A DNA stretch of 28,506 bases, taken from the NCBI GenBank assembly GCA_045594105.1, contig JAZNXY010000121.1, forward strand, positions 1-28,506, given 5' to 3'. Each line of letters starts with the position of its first letter. Positions within the stretch are counted from its first letter, which is position 1. The stretch comes from URNF01 sp045594105. Lineage in GTDB: Bacteria > Bacillota > Clostridia > Oscillospirales > Acutalibacteraceae. Position numbers and translations under genes: made by a program. Shown piece after piece: positions 1 through 8,489 of the stretch. Under the pieces are notes generated by a model. That model did not search any database, was not told the origin of the DNA, and worked only from the letters and a program-made list of their open reading frames with translations.

Positions 1-453
1 GGTAGTTTTTTCCCAACGTACCACGCTTACCCACTGGTTGTACAGCTTGGGCAGGTCACGGTAGGACTGTACCACGTTCGCATAATGCTCGCAGAACAGC
101 GTTTCGGAGGTGGGACGTACGCAAAGACGTTCTTCGAAGTCTTCGGTGCGGCCGTGAGTCACCCAGGCAACCTCGGGTGCAAAGCCCTCCACGTGATCCT
201 TTTCCTTCTGCAAAAGACTTTCGGGAATGAACATCGGCATACACACGTTTTCGTGGCCGGATGCCTTAAACATACCGTCAAGAATCCGCTGGATGTTCTC
301 CCAGATAGCATAGCCGTACGGACGGATGACCATACAGCCCTTTACGCTGGTATATTCAATGAGCTCTGCTTTTTTTACAATGTCGGTGTACCATTTTGCA
401 AAATCCTCGTCCATGGAGGTAATGGCTTCCACCATTTTTTTATTATCTGCCAT
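1..453 (-). CDS. proS: Prolyl-tRNA synthetase, N-terminal part (gene runs off the window start)
   Basis: Class II aminoacyl-tRNA synthetase that charges tRNA-Pro with proline in the cytosol. About 151 codons are present, beginning MADNKKMVEAITSMDEDFAK and continuing with a block around VIRPYGYAIWENIQ and then PMFIPESLL, GFAPEVAWVTHG and RPTSETLF, the usual order of motif 1, the proline-enzyme signature and motif 2. The short N-terminus and these signatures point to the compact (archaeal/eukaryotic-like) ProS type that is common in Clostridia, rather than the E. coli type with an editing insertion. The start is the second of two adjacent ATG codons (453 rather than 456) because AAGGAG then sits 7 nt away; the other ATG would leave only 4 nt. 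A strong promoter lies about 35 bp upstream, so the leader is about 30 nt and cannot hold a T-box. The catalytic core and anticodon domain lie outside the window. Confidence 0.93.
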   Translation of the reverse strand, partial: MADNKKMVEAITSMDEDFAKWYTDIVKKAELIEYTSVKGCMVIRPYGYAIWENIQRILDGMFKASGHENVCMPMFIPESLLQKEKDHVEGFAPEVAWVTHGRTEDFEERLCVRPTSETLFCEHYANVVQSYRDLPKLYNQWVSVVRWEKTT

Positions 454-486
454 CATGAATCTCCTTTTCATAGCATATACACAGTT

Positions 487-515
487 ATTATATACAACTA
501 TATATGTTTTTTCAA
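487..515 (-). promoter_or_regulatory. Sigma-A promoter of proS
   Basis: On the minus strand TTGAAA (510-515) and a perfect TATAAT (487-492) are separated by 17 bp. Transcription should start near 480, giving a leader of roughly 27 nt before the proS start codon. Confidence 0.8.
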
Positions 516-607
516 GAGCTTTACCAATAAAATCCTCGTTTTTTCTCGTTTGCAATTTTTTGCATCGATTATGCACAGAAAAGGGCAAGGGGTTTACACT
601 CTTTGTA

Positions 608-712
608 ACATTTTCGGGAGCGAAAAATGTTGAAAACTGTACCAAAAAGGTCGAAAAAGCCGCTATATGAGTGACTTTTTCACACTTTCAACAAAGTTTT
701 CAACATTTTTTC
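608..712. repeat. Long inverted repeat in the proS / small-protein divergent intergenic region
   Basis: A 16 bp perfect inverted repeat: AAAAATGTTGAAAACT at 623-638 and its reverse complement at 695-710, with 56 bp between the arms. Inside it, GAAAAAG (653-659) and CTTTTTC (675-681) are a second, nested pair. The left arm can also pair with AACATTTTCG at 608-617, so two mutually exclusive foldings exist. The rest of the 454-808 gap is AT-rich; apart from the proS promoter I see no further gene in it. The plus-strand promoter for the 809 gene is not obvious: TTGGAA (742) with TATACT (767) has a long 19 bp spacer. Confidence 0.7.
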
Positions 713-808
713 CCGATTTTTTATTATACAATCTGTATATTTTGGAATAAATCTCCTCGCACGGACTATACTAAATCCTGCATAAAACTACGTAAAGGAG
801 CGGCAACA

Positions 809-1072
809 ATGATTAAAGGCATTAACCGACAGATGATTGAGATTTTAGACACGGGCAACCCGTATTTTGAAAAGGCATTTCTGGTGGTACAAACGGGAAT
901 GGATGCCAATTCCGACGTTTTGCATCGGGAAGCACTGGATGTGTTGGCATCCACCGACAGATGCAGTCATCTGCGCCGTTCCCGTTGGCGATTTGTGCTG
1001 TCTTACGTGCTGCTTGGGGTCAGCTCCGCCTCGCTCGGTGCGTTGGTTGCGGTAATTTGTATGGCGATGTAG
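809..1072 (+). CDS. Small single-pass membrane protein of unknown function (87 aa)
   Basis: The start ATG is preceded by AAAGGAG at 8 nt spacing; the open frame extends further upstream but without a ribosome site, so the shorter form is called. The product has a polar N-terminal part (MIKGINRQMIEILDTGNPYF at residues 1-20), a middle region, a basic stretch HLRRSRWR at about 54-61, and one hydrophobic segment at about 62-84 ending at the C-terminus. The basic residues before the helix predict that the N-terminal part stays in the cytoplasm. The N-terminal block resembles short conserved clostridial proteins that I cannot name; no function is assigned. The gene is monocistronic, divergent from proS, and closed by the terminator at 1101-1132 shared with the convergent hydrolase gene. 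Confidence 0.75.
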   Translation: MIKGINRQMIEILDTGNPYFEKAFLVVQTGMDANSDVLHREALDVLASTDRCSHLRRSRWRFVLSYVLLGVSSASLGALVAVICMAM

Positions 1073-1100
1073 CACAAAGCCGCCTCGCCAAAGGATAGAT

Positions 1101-1132
1101 AAAAAGAACGTGCCTTACGGCACGTTCTTTTT
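1101..1132. terminator. Bidirectional intrinsic terminator
   Basis: A 14 bp stem (1101-1114 with 1119-1132) around the loop TTAC, with A-runs on one side and T-runs on the other, so it works in both directions. It separates the convergent small membrane protein gene and the hydrolase gene, whose stop codon overlaps the outer edge of the stem. Confidence 0.9.
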
Positions 1133-2081
1133 ATACACTCTCCAAAAACCGTTTCACCGTTCCCCGATAAAGCGGTTCATCCTGTAAAAAGCTTACGCCG
1201 TGCTCCGCATCGGGTACAATAAGCAGCTCTTTGCGTGAAGCACAGGCGGCATACGCCTTTTCGGTATGGGATACCGGCACAAAGGTGTCCCTGTCACCGT
1301 GTGCAAATAAAATCGGAATACTGCACCGTTTTAATGCTTCCTCGGTCGAAAATGCGGTAAAACCAAACCCTGCACGGTGTAGACAGATACGCTCCGCAAT
1401 CGGCAACAGCGGGAACGCAGGCAGGTGAAAGCGGGTACGCAGTACGTGGCGGTATTCCTCAACAGGAGAGGTGAATCCGCAGTCCGCTACCACACCGACC
1501 ACCTGTTTGGGAATATCCGGTAAACACGCAGCAAGCAAAATGGTGGTAGCACCCATAGAAATGCCGGCAAGCACAATGGTGTGCTGCTCTCCGAAACGGG
1601 ACACCACATATTTGCACCAATCCCGTATATCGTACCGTTCTTTTGCACCAAAACAGATGTATTCCCCTTGCGATTTGCCGTGGGCACGGTGGTGAACCAC
1701 CAGCACGTTGGCACCGTCTTGCATATACATACCTATTGCTCCGCCAAAGTCGTGGTTGGGGGAGCTTTGGTAGCCGTGGGACATAATCACCGTGCGGTTG
1801 GGGTTTTTGCCGTGAAACAGCTGTCCATACAGCTGTAATCCGTCATACGACGTGATATACACCTCTTCAAACGGTCCTTCCCGCAGCAGACGCATACCCT
1901 CGCTGACCATAGCGACCTTATCCGCATACCGTCCCTTTTGCAAGCCGTCTAACAGGTTCTTTTCCATATCCTCCGCCACATTTGCACGGCGAAACATCAT
2001 TTTGAACATTTTGAGTGCCACCAGATAGCAAGCCGCAAACAGCAGCACAACCGCACCCAGTATAAAAAGAAGGATTTTCAT
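1131..2081 (-). CDS. Membrane-anchored alpha/beta-hydrolase (serine hydrolase)
   Basis: A 316-residue alpha/beta-hydrolase with one N-terminal hydrophobic helix at about residues 2-24 that should anchor it in the membrane. The oxyanion-side motif SHGYQSSP is at about 101-108, the nucleophile elbow GISMGA puts the catalytic serine at 175, the acid is probably Asp265 in HGDRDTFVP, and the histidine is His294 in AEHGVSF. This is the full catalytic triad in the usual order. The family includes esterases, lipases and peptidases, so the substrate cannot be read from the sequence. The ATG overlaps the uvrC stop codon by 4 nt (ATGA), so the two genes are translationally coupled; a functional link to DNA repair is not implied. 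It is the last gene of its transcription unit. Confidence 0.87.
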   Translation of the reverse strand: MKILLFILGAVVLLFAACYLVALKMFKMMFRRANVAEDMEKNLLDGLQKGRYADKVAMVSEGMRLLREGPFEEVYITSYDGLQLYGQLFHGKNPNRTVIMSHGYQSSPNHDFGGAIGMYMQDGANVLVVHHRAHGKSQGEYICFGAKERYDIRDWCKYVVSRFGEQHTIVLAGISMGATTILLAACLPDIPKQVVGVVADCGFTSPVEEYRHVLRTRFHLPAFPLLPIAERICLHRAGFGFTAFSTEEALKRCSIPILFAHGDRDTFVPVSHTEKAYAACASRKELLIVPDAEHGVSFLQDEPLYRGTVKRFLESV

Positions 2082-3913
2082 TCTGCAACACCTCTGAAAA
2101 ATGCATAAACCGCCTCTGCCGCAGGTATCGTCATACCTTTCACCAGCAGTAACTCCTCTTTGGTCGCCAAGGACACCGCTTTTACCGACCCAAACTGGCG
2201 GAGCAGGGCCTTTGCACGCTCCTCGCCAATGCCGTCAATTTGTAAAAGGGTGGTGGAAACCGCCTGCTTTCTGCGTTTTTTACGGTGGTAGTCAATGGCA
2301 AAGCGGTGTACCTCTTCACCAATAGCGGAAACAAGGGTAAACACCGTCCTTTTTGCCGCAATTTCGATTTCTCCACCATCAGCGGACACCGCACGGGTGC
2401 GGTGCTTATCGTCCTTCACGATACCAAACACCGGAATGCCCAGCCCAAAGCTATCCACCAACGGCTTCACCGCCGCTACGTGCGTTTCACCGCCATCCAA
2501 TAAAATCAAATCGGGTTTTCTGCCAAAGCCGTTATCGTTTTCACTGTTTACGTATTCGGTAAGCCGTCTGCCTACCACCTCACGCATGGCGGCATAATCG
2601 TCACCTGCGGGGGCTTGCTTTATGGTAAAACGACGGTAGGCGGACTTAAACGGCTTGCCGTTTTTGAATACCACCATACCTGCGACAGGGGTATCCCCTG
2701 CGGTATGGGAAATATCGTAGCATTCAATATACAAGGGTGCGGCTTTCAGTCCCAACAGGGTTTTCAACTCCTCTAAAGCCGCATTCTCTCTGCCGGTCAT
2801 ACCCACCTTATGTGCAATGCGTTCAGCGGCATTGCCACGGCACATATCGGTCAGCTTCGCCTGCTCGCCAATCTGCGGACGCACAATGTGTACTCTCTTG
2901 CCTCGTTTTTTGGTCAGCCATTCCTCCAGCAAGGCGGCATCCTCCACCTCACCGTCCACCGTCACCTGCGGCGGTATGCGGTCTCGCATAGAATAATACC
3001 GCTGTAAAAACTCGCCTCTCGCAGCGGCAGGGTTTTCCTGCTCCTCCAAAACGAAGGATTCCTCATCCCTTAACGCACCGTCTACAAAGCGGAACACCTC
3101 AAAACAGCTTTTTCCGCTGCCTGTTGCCAATGCAATGACATCCTGCTCCGGCGTAGAGGACATCACCACCTTTTGTCTGTCCGACAGACGTTTGACAGCA
3201 TTGATGCGGTCACGCAGACGGGCGGCCTTTTCAAACTCGAGGTTTTCCGCCGCCTCCTCCATACGACGTTTCATATCCGCCATCAAAGAGCTGCTGCCAC
3301 GGGTCAGAAACTCCACCGCTTCCGCCACCCGCTCGGCATAGTCAGCAGCACGCACCCTGCCTGTACAGGGGGCACAGCACAGTCCGATGTGAGAGTTCAG
3401 GCACGGTCGTACGGTGGCAACCCCTTCTTTTAAGGGATGGTTACAGGTGGCAAGCATAAAGATAGCACCCACTTCCTTGAGTGCCTGCCGCAAATCGTAC
3501 GAGCTCATATACGGACCGATATAGGTAGCGCCGTCATCCACCTTTTGTTTGGCTTCGATGAGCCGTGAAAACGGCGGCGGTGTCACCTTCAGATACCGAT
3601 ACCCCTTATCGTCCTTCAAAAGAATATTATATTTCGGTTTATGCTGTTTTATGAGCGAGCATTCCAGAACAAGTGCTTCAAACTCACTGCCCACCACGAT
3701 ATATTCAAACGTTTCCACCTGCGACACCATACGGCGCACCTTCGGGGAATGGTTGGTATCCGCACCGAAATACTGGCTGACACGGTTTTTCAGTGCTTTC
3801 GCTTTGCCGATATAGAGTATTTCCCCGTCAGCATTTTTCATAATATATACGCCCGGCTCTAACGGCAGGCGCATCGCCTTTTCTCGCAGGCGGGACAATC
3901 GTGTATCTCGCAT
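2078..3913 (-). CDS. uvrC: Excinuclease ABC subunit C
   Basis: UvrC makes both incisions in nucleotide excision repair after UvrAB has marked the lesion. The 611-residue length is normal. In order: GIY-YIG nuclease domain (GVY at 21-23, YIGKAK at 34-39); cysteines 157, 171, 179 and 183, with spacing close to the four Cys that hold an iron-sulfur cluster in E. coli UvrC; a UVR helix-hairpin around residues 215-245 that contacts UvrB; the RNase H-like 5' nuclease with YDISH and PDLILLDGG; and a C-terminal helix-hairpin-helix region (IDGIGEERAKALL). AGGAGG lies 7 nt before the ATG. The terminator of comM ends only about 5 nt upstream of this ribosome site, so expression depends on read-through or on a promoter inside comM; I see no convincing one. 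Confidence 0.97.
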   Translation of the reverse strand: MRDTRLSRLREKAMRLPLEPGVYIMKNADGEILYIGKAKALKNRVSQYFGADTNHSPKVRRMVSQVETFEYIVVGSEFEALVLECSLIKQHKPKYNILLKDDKGYRYLKVTPPPFSRLIEAKQKVDDGATYIGPYMSSYDLRQALKEVGAIFMLATCNHPLKEGVATVRPCLNSHIGLCCAPCTGRVRAADYAERVAEAVEFLTRGSSSLMADMKRRMEEAAENLEFEKAARLRDRINAVKRLSDRQKVVMSSTPEQDVIALATGSGKSCFEVFRFVDGALRDEESFVLEEQENPAAARGEFLQRYYSMRDRIPPQVTVDGEVEDAALLEEWLTKKRGKRVHIVRPQIGEQAKLTDMCRGNAAERIAHKVGMTGRENAALEELKTLLGLKAAPLYIECYDISHTAGDTPVAGMVVFKNGKPFKSAYRRFTIKQAPAGDDYAAMREVVGRRLTEYVNSENDNGFGRKPDLILLDGGETHVAAVKPLVDSFGLGIPVFGIVKDDKHRTRAVSADGGEIEIAAKRTVFTLVSAIGEEVHRFAIDYHRKKRRKQAVSTTLLQIDGIGEERAKALLRQFGSVKAVSLATKEELLLVKGMTIPAAEAVYAFFRGVAE

Positions 3914-3934
3914 ACAGACACCTCCTTTATATGG

Positions 3935-3979
3935 AAAAAAAGGCAGACCAGAACCGCCGAGGTAGTTATCTGGTCTGCC
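3935..3979 (-). terminator. Intrinsic terminator overlapping the end of comM
   Basis: An 11 bp perfect stem (3969-3979 with 3942-3952, loop of 16 nt) is followed in the minus direction by seven T residues (3935-3941). The promoter-proximal arm is made of the last sense codons of comM and touches its stop codon. The T-run ends a few nucleotides before the uvrC ribosome site. Confidence 0.82.
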
Positions 3980-5495
3980 AGTATTTGCGGTCTAACGAGC
4001 GGTACTGTATCGCCTCCGCAATATGTGCGGTATCGATTACCTCACACCCTGCAAGGTCTGCCACCGTTCGTGCCACCTTCAGCAAGCGATCATACGCACG
4101 TGCAGACAGCCCTAACCGGTCAAACGCACCTTTTAGCATCGCTTTGGCCGTGTCGGTCATCGGGCACAGCTCTTTTAACCGTGCTGTCGGTATCATCGCA
4201 TTGGCCACGATACCGCTATCCGAAAATCTGGCCTTTTGCAGTTCACGGGCAGCGTTTACACGCTTTTTGATTTGGGCAGAGCTTTCCGCCTTCTCGGCAG
4301 CTGCCAGATGATCAAACTCCACGGGCGGCACCTCGATATGTAAATCAATTCTATCGAGAAGCGGCCCGGATATTTTATTGATATACCGTCCTGCCGCCTG
4401 TGCAGAACAGGTGCAAGGACGGGTCGGATGACCGAAATATCCGCAGGGACACGGATTCATCGCCGCCACCAGCATAAACTCGCTGGGGTAGGTCAATGAC
4501 GCACTGACACGGGAAATGGTGACCACACCATCCTCCAACGGCTGACGCAAGCATTCCATTGTCTGTCGGGAAAACTCGGGCAATTCGTCCAGAAACAGCA
4601 CACCGCCGTGTGCCAGAGAGATTTCTCCCGGTCGAGGTATGATGCCGCCGCCCGCAAGGCCCTGCGGCGAAATGTTATGGTGGGGTGAACGGAAGGGTCG
4701 TTCTTTGACAAGACCGCTGCCACCCGGCAAGGTACCTGCCACCGAATGAATTTTCGTAATCGCAAGCGATTCCGCCACGGTCAGATCGGGTAAAATGGTA
4801 GGCAGACGCTTTGCAAGCATACTTTTTCCCGAGCCGGGCGGACCGATCAGCAACACATTATGTCCGCCTGCGGCGGCGACCTCTAAGCCCCGCCGTGCGG
4901 CACCCTGTCCCATCACCTCTGCAAAATCCGGCATCGGCAGCAAAGTATCCCCGCCTTTAGCGGTGGGTACTGCCTGCGGCAGCGGTACAGCACCGGTCAA
5001 ATGCTGCAGCAAAGCGGCAACAGACGGAGGTGCATACACGCACAGCCCCTCTACCACTGCGGCCTCCTCCGCATTTTCCGGCGGTACATAAAACTCGGTA
5101 AATCCCGCTTCTTTTGCGGCTATTGCCATGGGCAATACACCACGCACAGGGCGAATCTGTCCGTCTAAAGACAGCTCGCCCACAAATGCTTTGCCGTCTA
5201 AAGAGGTGTCCAGCTGCTCCGATGCTTGCAGTAATGCCAACAGCAGCGGCAGGTCGTACACAGGACCTTCTTTTTTAATATCTGCGGGCGCCAAATTGAC
5301 CGTCACACGACTGACAGGATAGGTAAACCCGCTGTTTTTTATCACCGCACGTACACGGTCACGGGACTCTCGTACTGCGGCATCCGGCAAGCCCACCAGC
5401 TCAAAAGCAGGCAGGCCGCCCGAAATATCCGCTTCGGCAGTGACCGCAAAGCCGTCAATACCGACCAGTCCCAAGCTACTGACTTTTGCAAACAT
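3966..5495 (-). CDS. comM: YifB/ComM family Mg-chelatase-like AAA+ ATPase
   Basis: ComM is a hexameric AAA+ helicase that promotes branch migration during natural transformation in Proteobacteria; the role in Firmicutes is less well established. The 509-residue protein has the N-terminal fold of the family (residues 1 to about 170, with VGLPDAAVRESRDRVR around 34-49), Walker A GPPGSGKS at 218-225, Walker B VLFLDE at about 299-304, the cysteine quartet at 349, 351, 361 and 363 (NPCPCG and PCTCS), and the C-terminal Mg-chelatase domain. The start lies 1 nt after the stop codon of the Ca2+-ATPase gene, and its ribosome site (GAGGAAGAG) is inside the last codons of that gene, so translation is coupled. 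A terminator overlaps its 3' end. Confidence 0.95.
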   Translation of the reverse strand: MFAKVSSLGLVGIDGFAVTAEADISGGLPAFELVGLPDAAVRESRDRVRAVIKNSGFTYPVSRVTVNLAPADIKKEGPVYDLPLLLALLQASEQLDTSLDGKAFVGELSLDGQIRPVRGVLPMAIAAKEAGFTEFYVPPENAEEAAVVEGLCVYAPPSVAALLQHLTGAVPLPQAVPTAKGGDTLLPMPDFAEVMGQGAARRGLEVAAAGGHNVLLIGPPGSGKSMLAKRLPTILPDLTVAESLAITKIHSVAGTLPGGSGLVKERPFRSPHHNISPQGLAGGGIIPRPGEISLAHGGVLFLDELPEFSRQTMECLRQPLEDGVVTISRVSASLTYPSEFMLVAAMNPCPCGYFGHPTRPCTCSAQAAGRYINKISGPLLDRIDLHIEVPPVEFDHLAAAEKAESSAQIKKRVNAARELQKARFSDSGIVANAMIPTARLKELCPMTDTAKAMLKGAFDRLGLSARAYDRLLKVARTVADLAGCEVIDTAHIAEAIQYRSLDRKYWQTR

Positions 5496-5496
5496 A

Positions 5497-8325
5497 TTAC
5501 TCTTCCTCTGTATCGGAGGTTTCTTCTGTTTCGGGTGCGGGTTGCTCGGTTACCGTTTCAACCGGCACGTCTATTTCGGAAACGTAAAACTCCTGCTGTA
5601 CCTCCTCGGGCTGTGCCACCTGGTCGGCATCCACAAAGGCGGGGATTTCCAACGGATCCTCCACCGTCACCGCTTCTTCTGCGGCGGCAACCGTTTCGGT
5701 TGCGTGTAAGCGACGTTCCGAAAAATACTTATACGCCTCCGTAGCGATAAACGGCACAAAAGCGAGTGCAATACAAATCAGCCACGCCGCACCGGTCATT
5801 GCGGTAACACCGAAAACGGTACGCATAAACGGAACGAGCAACACAAGCAGCATAGAAGCAAGGGATGCCAAAAACGCACCGCCCATATACCGATTGGAGA
5901 AGAAGCCGACCTCAAACAGGGAATGGGTAGAGCGCACGTTAAAGGCGTGTACCATCTGTGCGAATGCCAGGGTAGCAAAAGCCATGGTTTCGCCAAGTGC
6001 GGCACCGGCACCTTCCAGTACACGAGAGCCGAAATAATACGCAAGCAGGGACAATCCCGCAATCATGGCACCCTGCCAGACGGCCTCTTTGCCTACCGTG
6101 CCTGCAAACAGGCCTTCCTTGCGGGAACGGGGCTTGCGGGTCATAATATCCTCTTCCTCGGGCTCCATACCGAGCGCCAAAGCAGGCAAGCTGTCTGTCA
6201 CAAGGTTAATCCACAAAAGCTGCATCGGCGAAAACGGCGTTTCACGCCAGAAAATCATCGCAAACAGCACCGCCAGCACCTCGCCCAAGTTACAGGAAAG
6301 CAAGAAATGCACGGCCTTGCGGATATTGTCATAAATACCTCTGCCCAGCTTGACCGCCGCAACAATGGTCGCAAAATTATCGTCCAGCAGCACAATATCC
6401 GAAGCACCTTTTGCCACGTCGGTGCCGGTAATGCCCATCGCACAGCCGATATCGGCTGCTTTGAGCGCAGGGGCATCATTGACACCGTCACCGGTCATTG
6501 CTACCACTTCGCCACGCTTTTTCCACGCCTTAACAATGCGGATTTTATCCGCAGGGGTCACACGAGCGTACACGCTGTACTCCGCAATGTGCTTTTTGAG
6601 GTCTTTATCCGACATTTCGGCAAGCTCGGCACCTGTAATCGCCTTGGTGTCATCGGTGAGAATGCCCATATGTGTCGCAATAGCGGATGCCGTCACCACG
6701 TGGTCGCCCGTAATCATAATCGGACGGATACCTGCGGCCCGACATTCACGGATTGCGGCAACCGCCTCGGGTCGGGGCGGATCTATCATACCGAGCAGAC
6801 CGAGCAGGGTCAGCTCGTTTTCCATAACGTCTTCCTCGTGTGCGTCTTTTTTACGCAGCTTGCGGCAAGCCACCGCCAACACACGCAGTGCACTCTTGCC
6901 CATGGCCTCGTTTGCCTGCAGGGCGGCTTCTATGTCACCGCTCTTACAGCGGGACAGCAGTATTTCGGGTGCACCTTTTACAATAGCGATAGTTTCACCG
7001 TCGATAAAATGCACCGAGGTCATCAGCTTACGCTCCGAGTCAAACGGCAGCTCATCTACACGAGGACACTGTGCAAACAATTCCTCTTTCACGATGCCGT
7101 TATGCAACGCATACGCCACAATCGCCGTTTCGGTGGGGTCACCAATATGCTGTTCCACACCGTTTTCGGTTACCTGCACCGTGCCGTCGGTGCACAAGGT
7201 GGCAAGACGCACCAGGGTCAGTGCCGCCTCTGACGGCTCCTGACGCAAATCCTCCATTCTGCCGCCCACAAAGGCACGCACAAGGGTCATACGGTTTTGG
7301 GTCAGCGTACCCGTTTTGTCCGAGCACACAACCGACGCACTGCCAAGCGTTTCCACCGCGGGCAGACGGCGAATCAGCGCTTTTTGCTTTACCATACGCT
7401 GTACGCCCATTGCCAGTACCACCGTTACAATAGCCAGCAAGCCCTCGGGAATTGCCGCTACCGCCAGAGATACTGCGGTCATAAAGATTTCCAGCACGTT
7501 CAAGCCGCCGAAAATACCGATGATAAAGATAACGCCACAAATGGCAAGTGCCAAAAAGCCGAGCTGCTTGCCCAGCTGTGCCAATTTCCGCTGCAGAGGG
7601 GTGGCGGTATCCTCTTCGTTGCCGATCATAGCGGCAATACGTCCCATTTCAGTGGTCATACCTGTCGCAACCACCACCGCTGTGCCGTTGCCGTTTGAAA
7701 CCGCACAGCCGCTATACACCATATTGGCACGGTCGCCCAGAGACACGGTGCTGACAAGGGTCATATCCGCATCCTTTTCCGCAGGCAGCGATTCACCTGT
7801 CAAGGCGGATTCGTCACAGTACAGCCGCACGCTTTCGAGCAGGCGGCAGTCAGCAGGAATCATATCGCCTGCTTCAAAGGTGATAATATCGCCCGGCACC
7901 AGCTCGGTAGCGGATACGGTGGTCAACACACCATCACGCCATACCTTCGCATTGGGTGCCGCCATGGTTTTGAGTGCCTCCAATGCGGCATCCGCACGGC
8001 TTTCCTGCACAACACCCATTATCGCATTCATAATCACGATAGCAACAATCACAATGGGCTCCGCCCATTCTGCTTCCATACCACGCACCGCATTATAGAT
8101 ACACACAACGAGGGATATCAACGTCGCAACCAACAGGATGACCACCATGGTGTCCTGCATCTGTGCCAAAAACCGCTGTAAAAAGGTGCGGCGCGGCTTT
8201 TCACGCAACGCATTTTTACCATATTCTGCCTGTCGTTTTTCCACTTGAGCAGAGGAAAGACCGATTTCTCTTTCGGTTTTCAGCTCTGTTAAAACATCCT
8301 CTCTTTGTCCCGTATGCCAAATCAT
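5497..8325 (-). CDS. P2A-type calcium-transporting P-type ATPase
   Basis: An ATP-driven cation pump of the SERCA-like P2A class, exporting Ca2+ across the cytoplasmic membrane. With the start at 8325 the protein is 942 residues: GGAGG lies 6 nt before this ATG, whereas the frame upstream (18 more codons) has no ribosome site. Seen: actuator motif TGES at 176-179, PEGL of helix M4 at 293-296, the phosphorylated Asp336 in DKTGTLTQ, the hinge TGDGVNDAP, and NLVTDSLPALALG in M6, which together fit Ca2+ coordination. The last helix is followed by an unusual acidic tail of about 75 residues rich in Glu, Val and Thr, ending TSDTEEE. The upstream gap holds a possible weak promoter (TTTAAC, 18 bp, TATATA near 8345-8380). 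comM follows immediately. Confidence 0.95.
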   Translation of the reverse strand: MIWHTGQREDVLTELKTEREIGLSSAQVEKRQAEYGKNALREKPRRTFLQRFLAQMQDTMVVILLVATLISLVVCIYNAVRGMEAEWAEPIVIVAIVIMNAIMGVVQESRADAALEALKTMAAPNAKVWRDGVLTTVSATELVPGDIITFEAGDMIPADCRLLESVRLYCDESALTGESLPAEKDADMTLVSTVSLGDRANMVYSGCAVSNGNGTAVVVATGMTTEMGRIAAMIGNEEDTATPLQRKLAQLGKQLGFLALAICGVIFIIGIFGGLNVLEIFMTAVSLAVAAIPEGLLAIVTVVLAMGVQRMVKQKALIRRLPAVETLGSASVVCSDKTGTLTQNRMTLVRAFVGGRMEDLRQEPSEAALTLVRLATLCTDGTVQVTENGVEQHIGDPTETAIVAYALHNGIVKEELFAQCPRVDELPFDSERKLMTSVHFIDGETIAIVKGAPEILLSRCKSGDIEAALQANEAMGKSALRVLAVACRKLRKKDAHEEDVMENELTLLGLLGMIDPPRPEAVAAIRECRAAGIRPIMITGDHVVTASAIATHMGILTDDTKAITGAELAEMSDKDLKKHIAEYSVYARVTPADKIRIVKAWKKRGEVVAMTGDGVNDAPALKAADIGCAMGITGTDVAKGASDIVLLDDNFATIVAAVKLGRGIYDNIRKAVHFLLSCNLGEVLAVLFAMIFWRETPFSPMQLLWINLVTDSLPALALGMEPEEEDIMTRKPRSRKEGLFAGTVGKEAVWQGAMIAGLSLLAYYFGSRVLEGAGAALGETMAFATLAFAQMVHAFNVRSTHSLFEVGFFSNRYMGGAFLASLASMLLVLLVPFMRTVFGVTAMTGAAWLICIALAFVPFIATEAYKYFSERRLHATETVAAAEEAVTVEDPLEIPAFVDADQVAQPEEVQQEFYVSEIDVPVETVTEQPAPETEETSDTEEE

Positions 8326-8439
8326 ACGCATCCTCCTTCGGGTGTTTATATATAGTATATTGTATTTTCCGTTAAACATACGGCGGGTGTTCCCACTTCA
8401 CCACCGTATATTTTACCATAAAAATCCTCAAAATGCAAG

Positions 8440-8477
8440 AAAAAACAACACCGCCCCGACACAGAGTCGGGGCGGTG
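8440..8477 (-). terminator. Intrinsic terminator of the antiporter operon
   Basis: A 12 bp GC-rich perfect stem (8466-8477 with 8449-8460, loop of 5) followed in the minus direction by TTG and six T residues. It closes the esterase-antiporter operon before the Ca2+-ATPase gene. Confidence 0.9.
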
Positions 8478-8489
8478 ACAGGGTACATA

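Noticed and set aside
454..486. T-box riboswitch in front of proS
   Set aside because: The mapped promoter leaves a leader of only about 30 nt.
671..808. N-terminal extension of the small membrane protein upstream of 809
   Set aside because: No ribosome site at the earlier ATG, AT-rich non-coding composition, and a strong AAAGGAG before the ATG at 809.
5923..7243. Long plus-strand open frames (436 and 297 codons) opposite the Ca2+-ATPase gene
   Set aside because: They lie entirely within a strongly conserved minus-strand gene, have no ribosome site or plausible protein signature, and arise from its codon pattern.
8326..8379. Eighteen-codon N-terminal extension of the Ca2+-ATPase
   Set aside because: It runs through the promoter-like region and the ribosome site used by the ATG at 8325.
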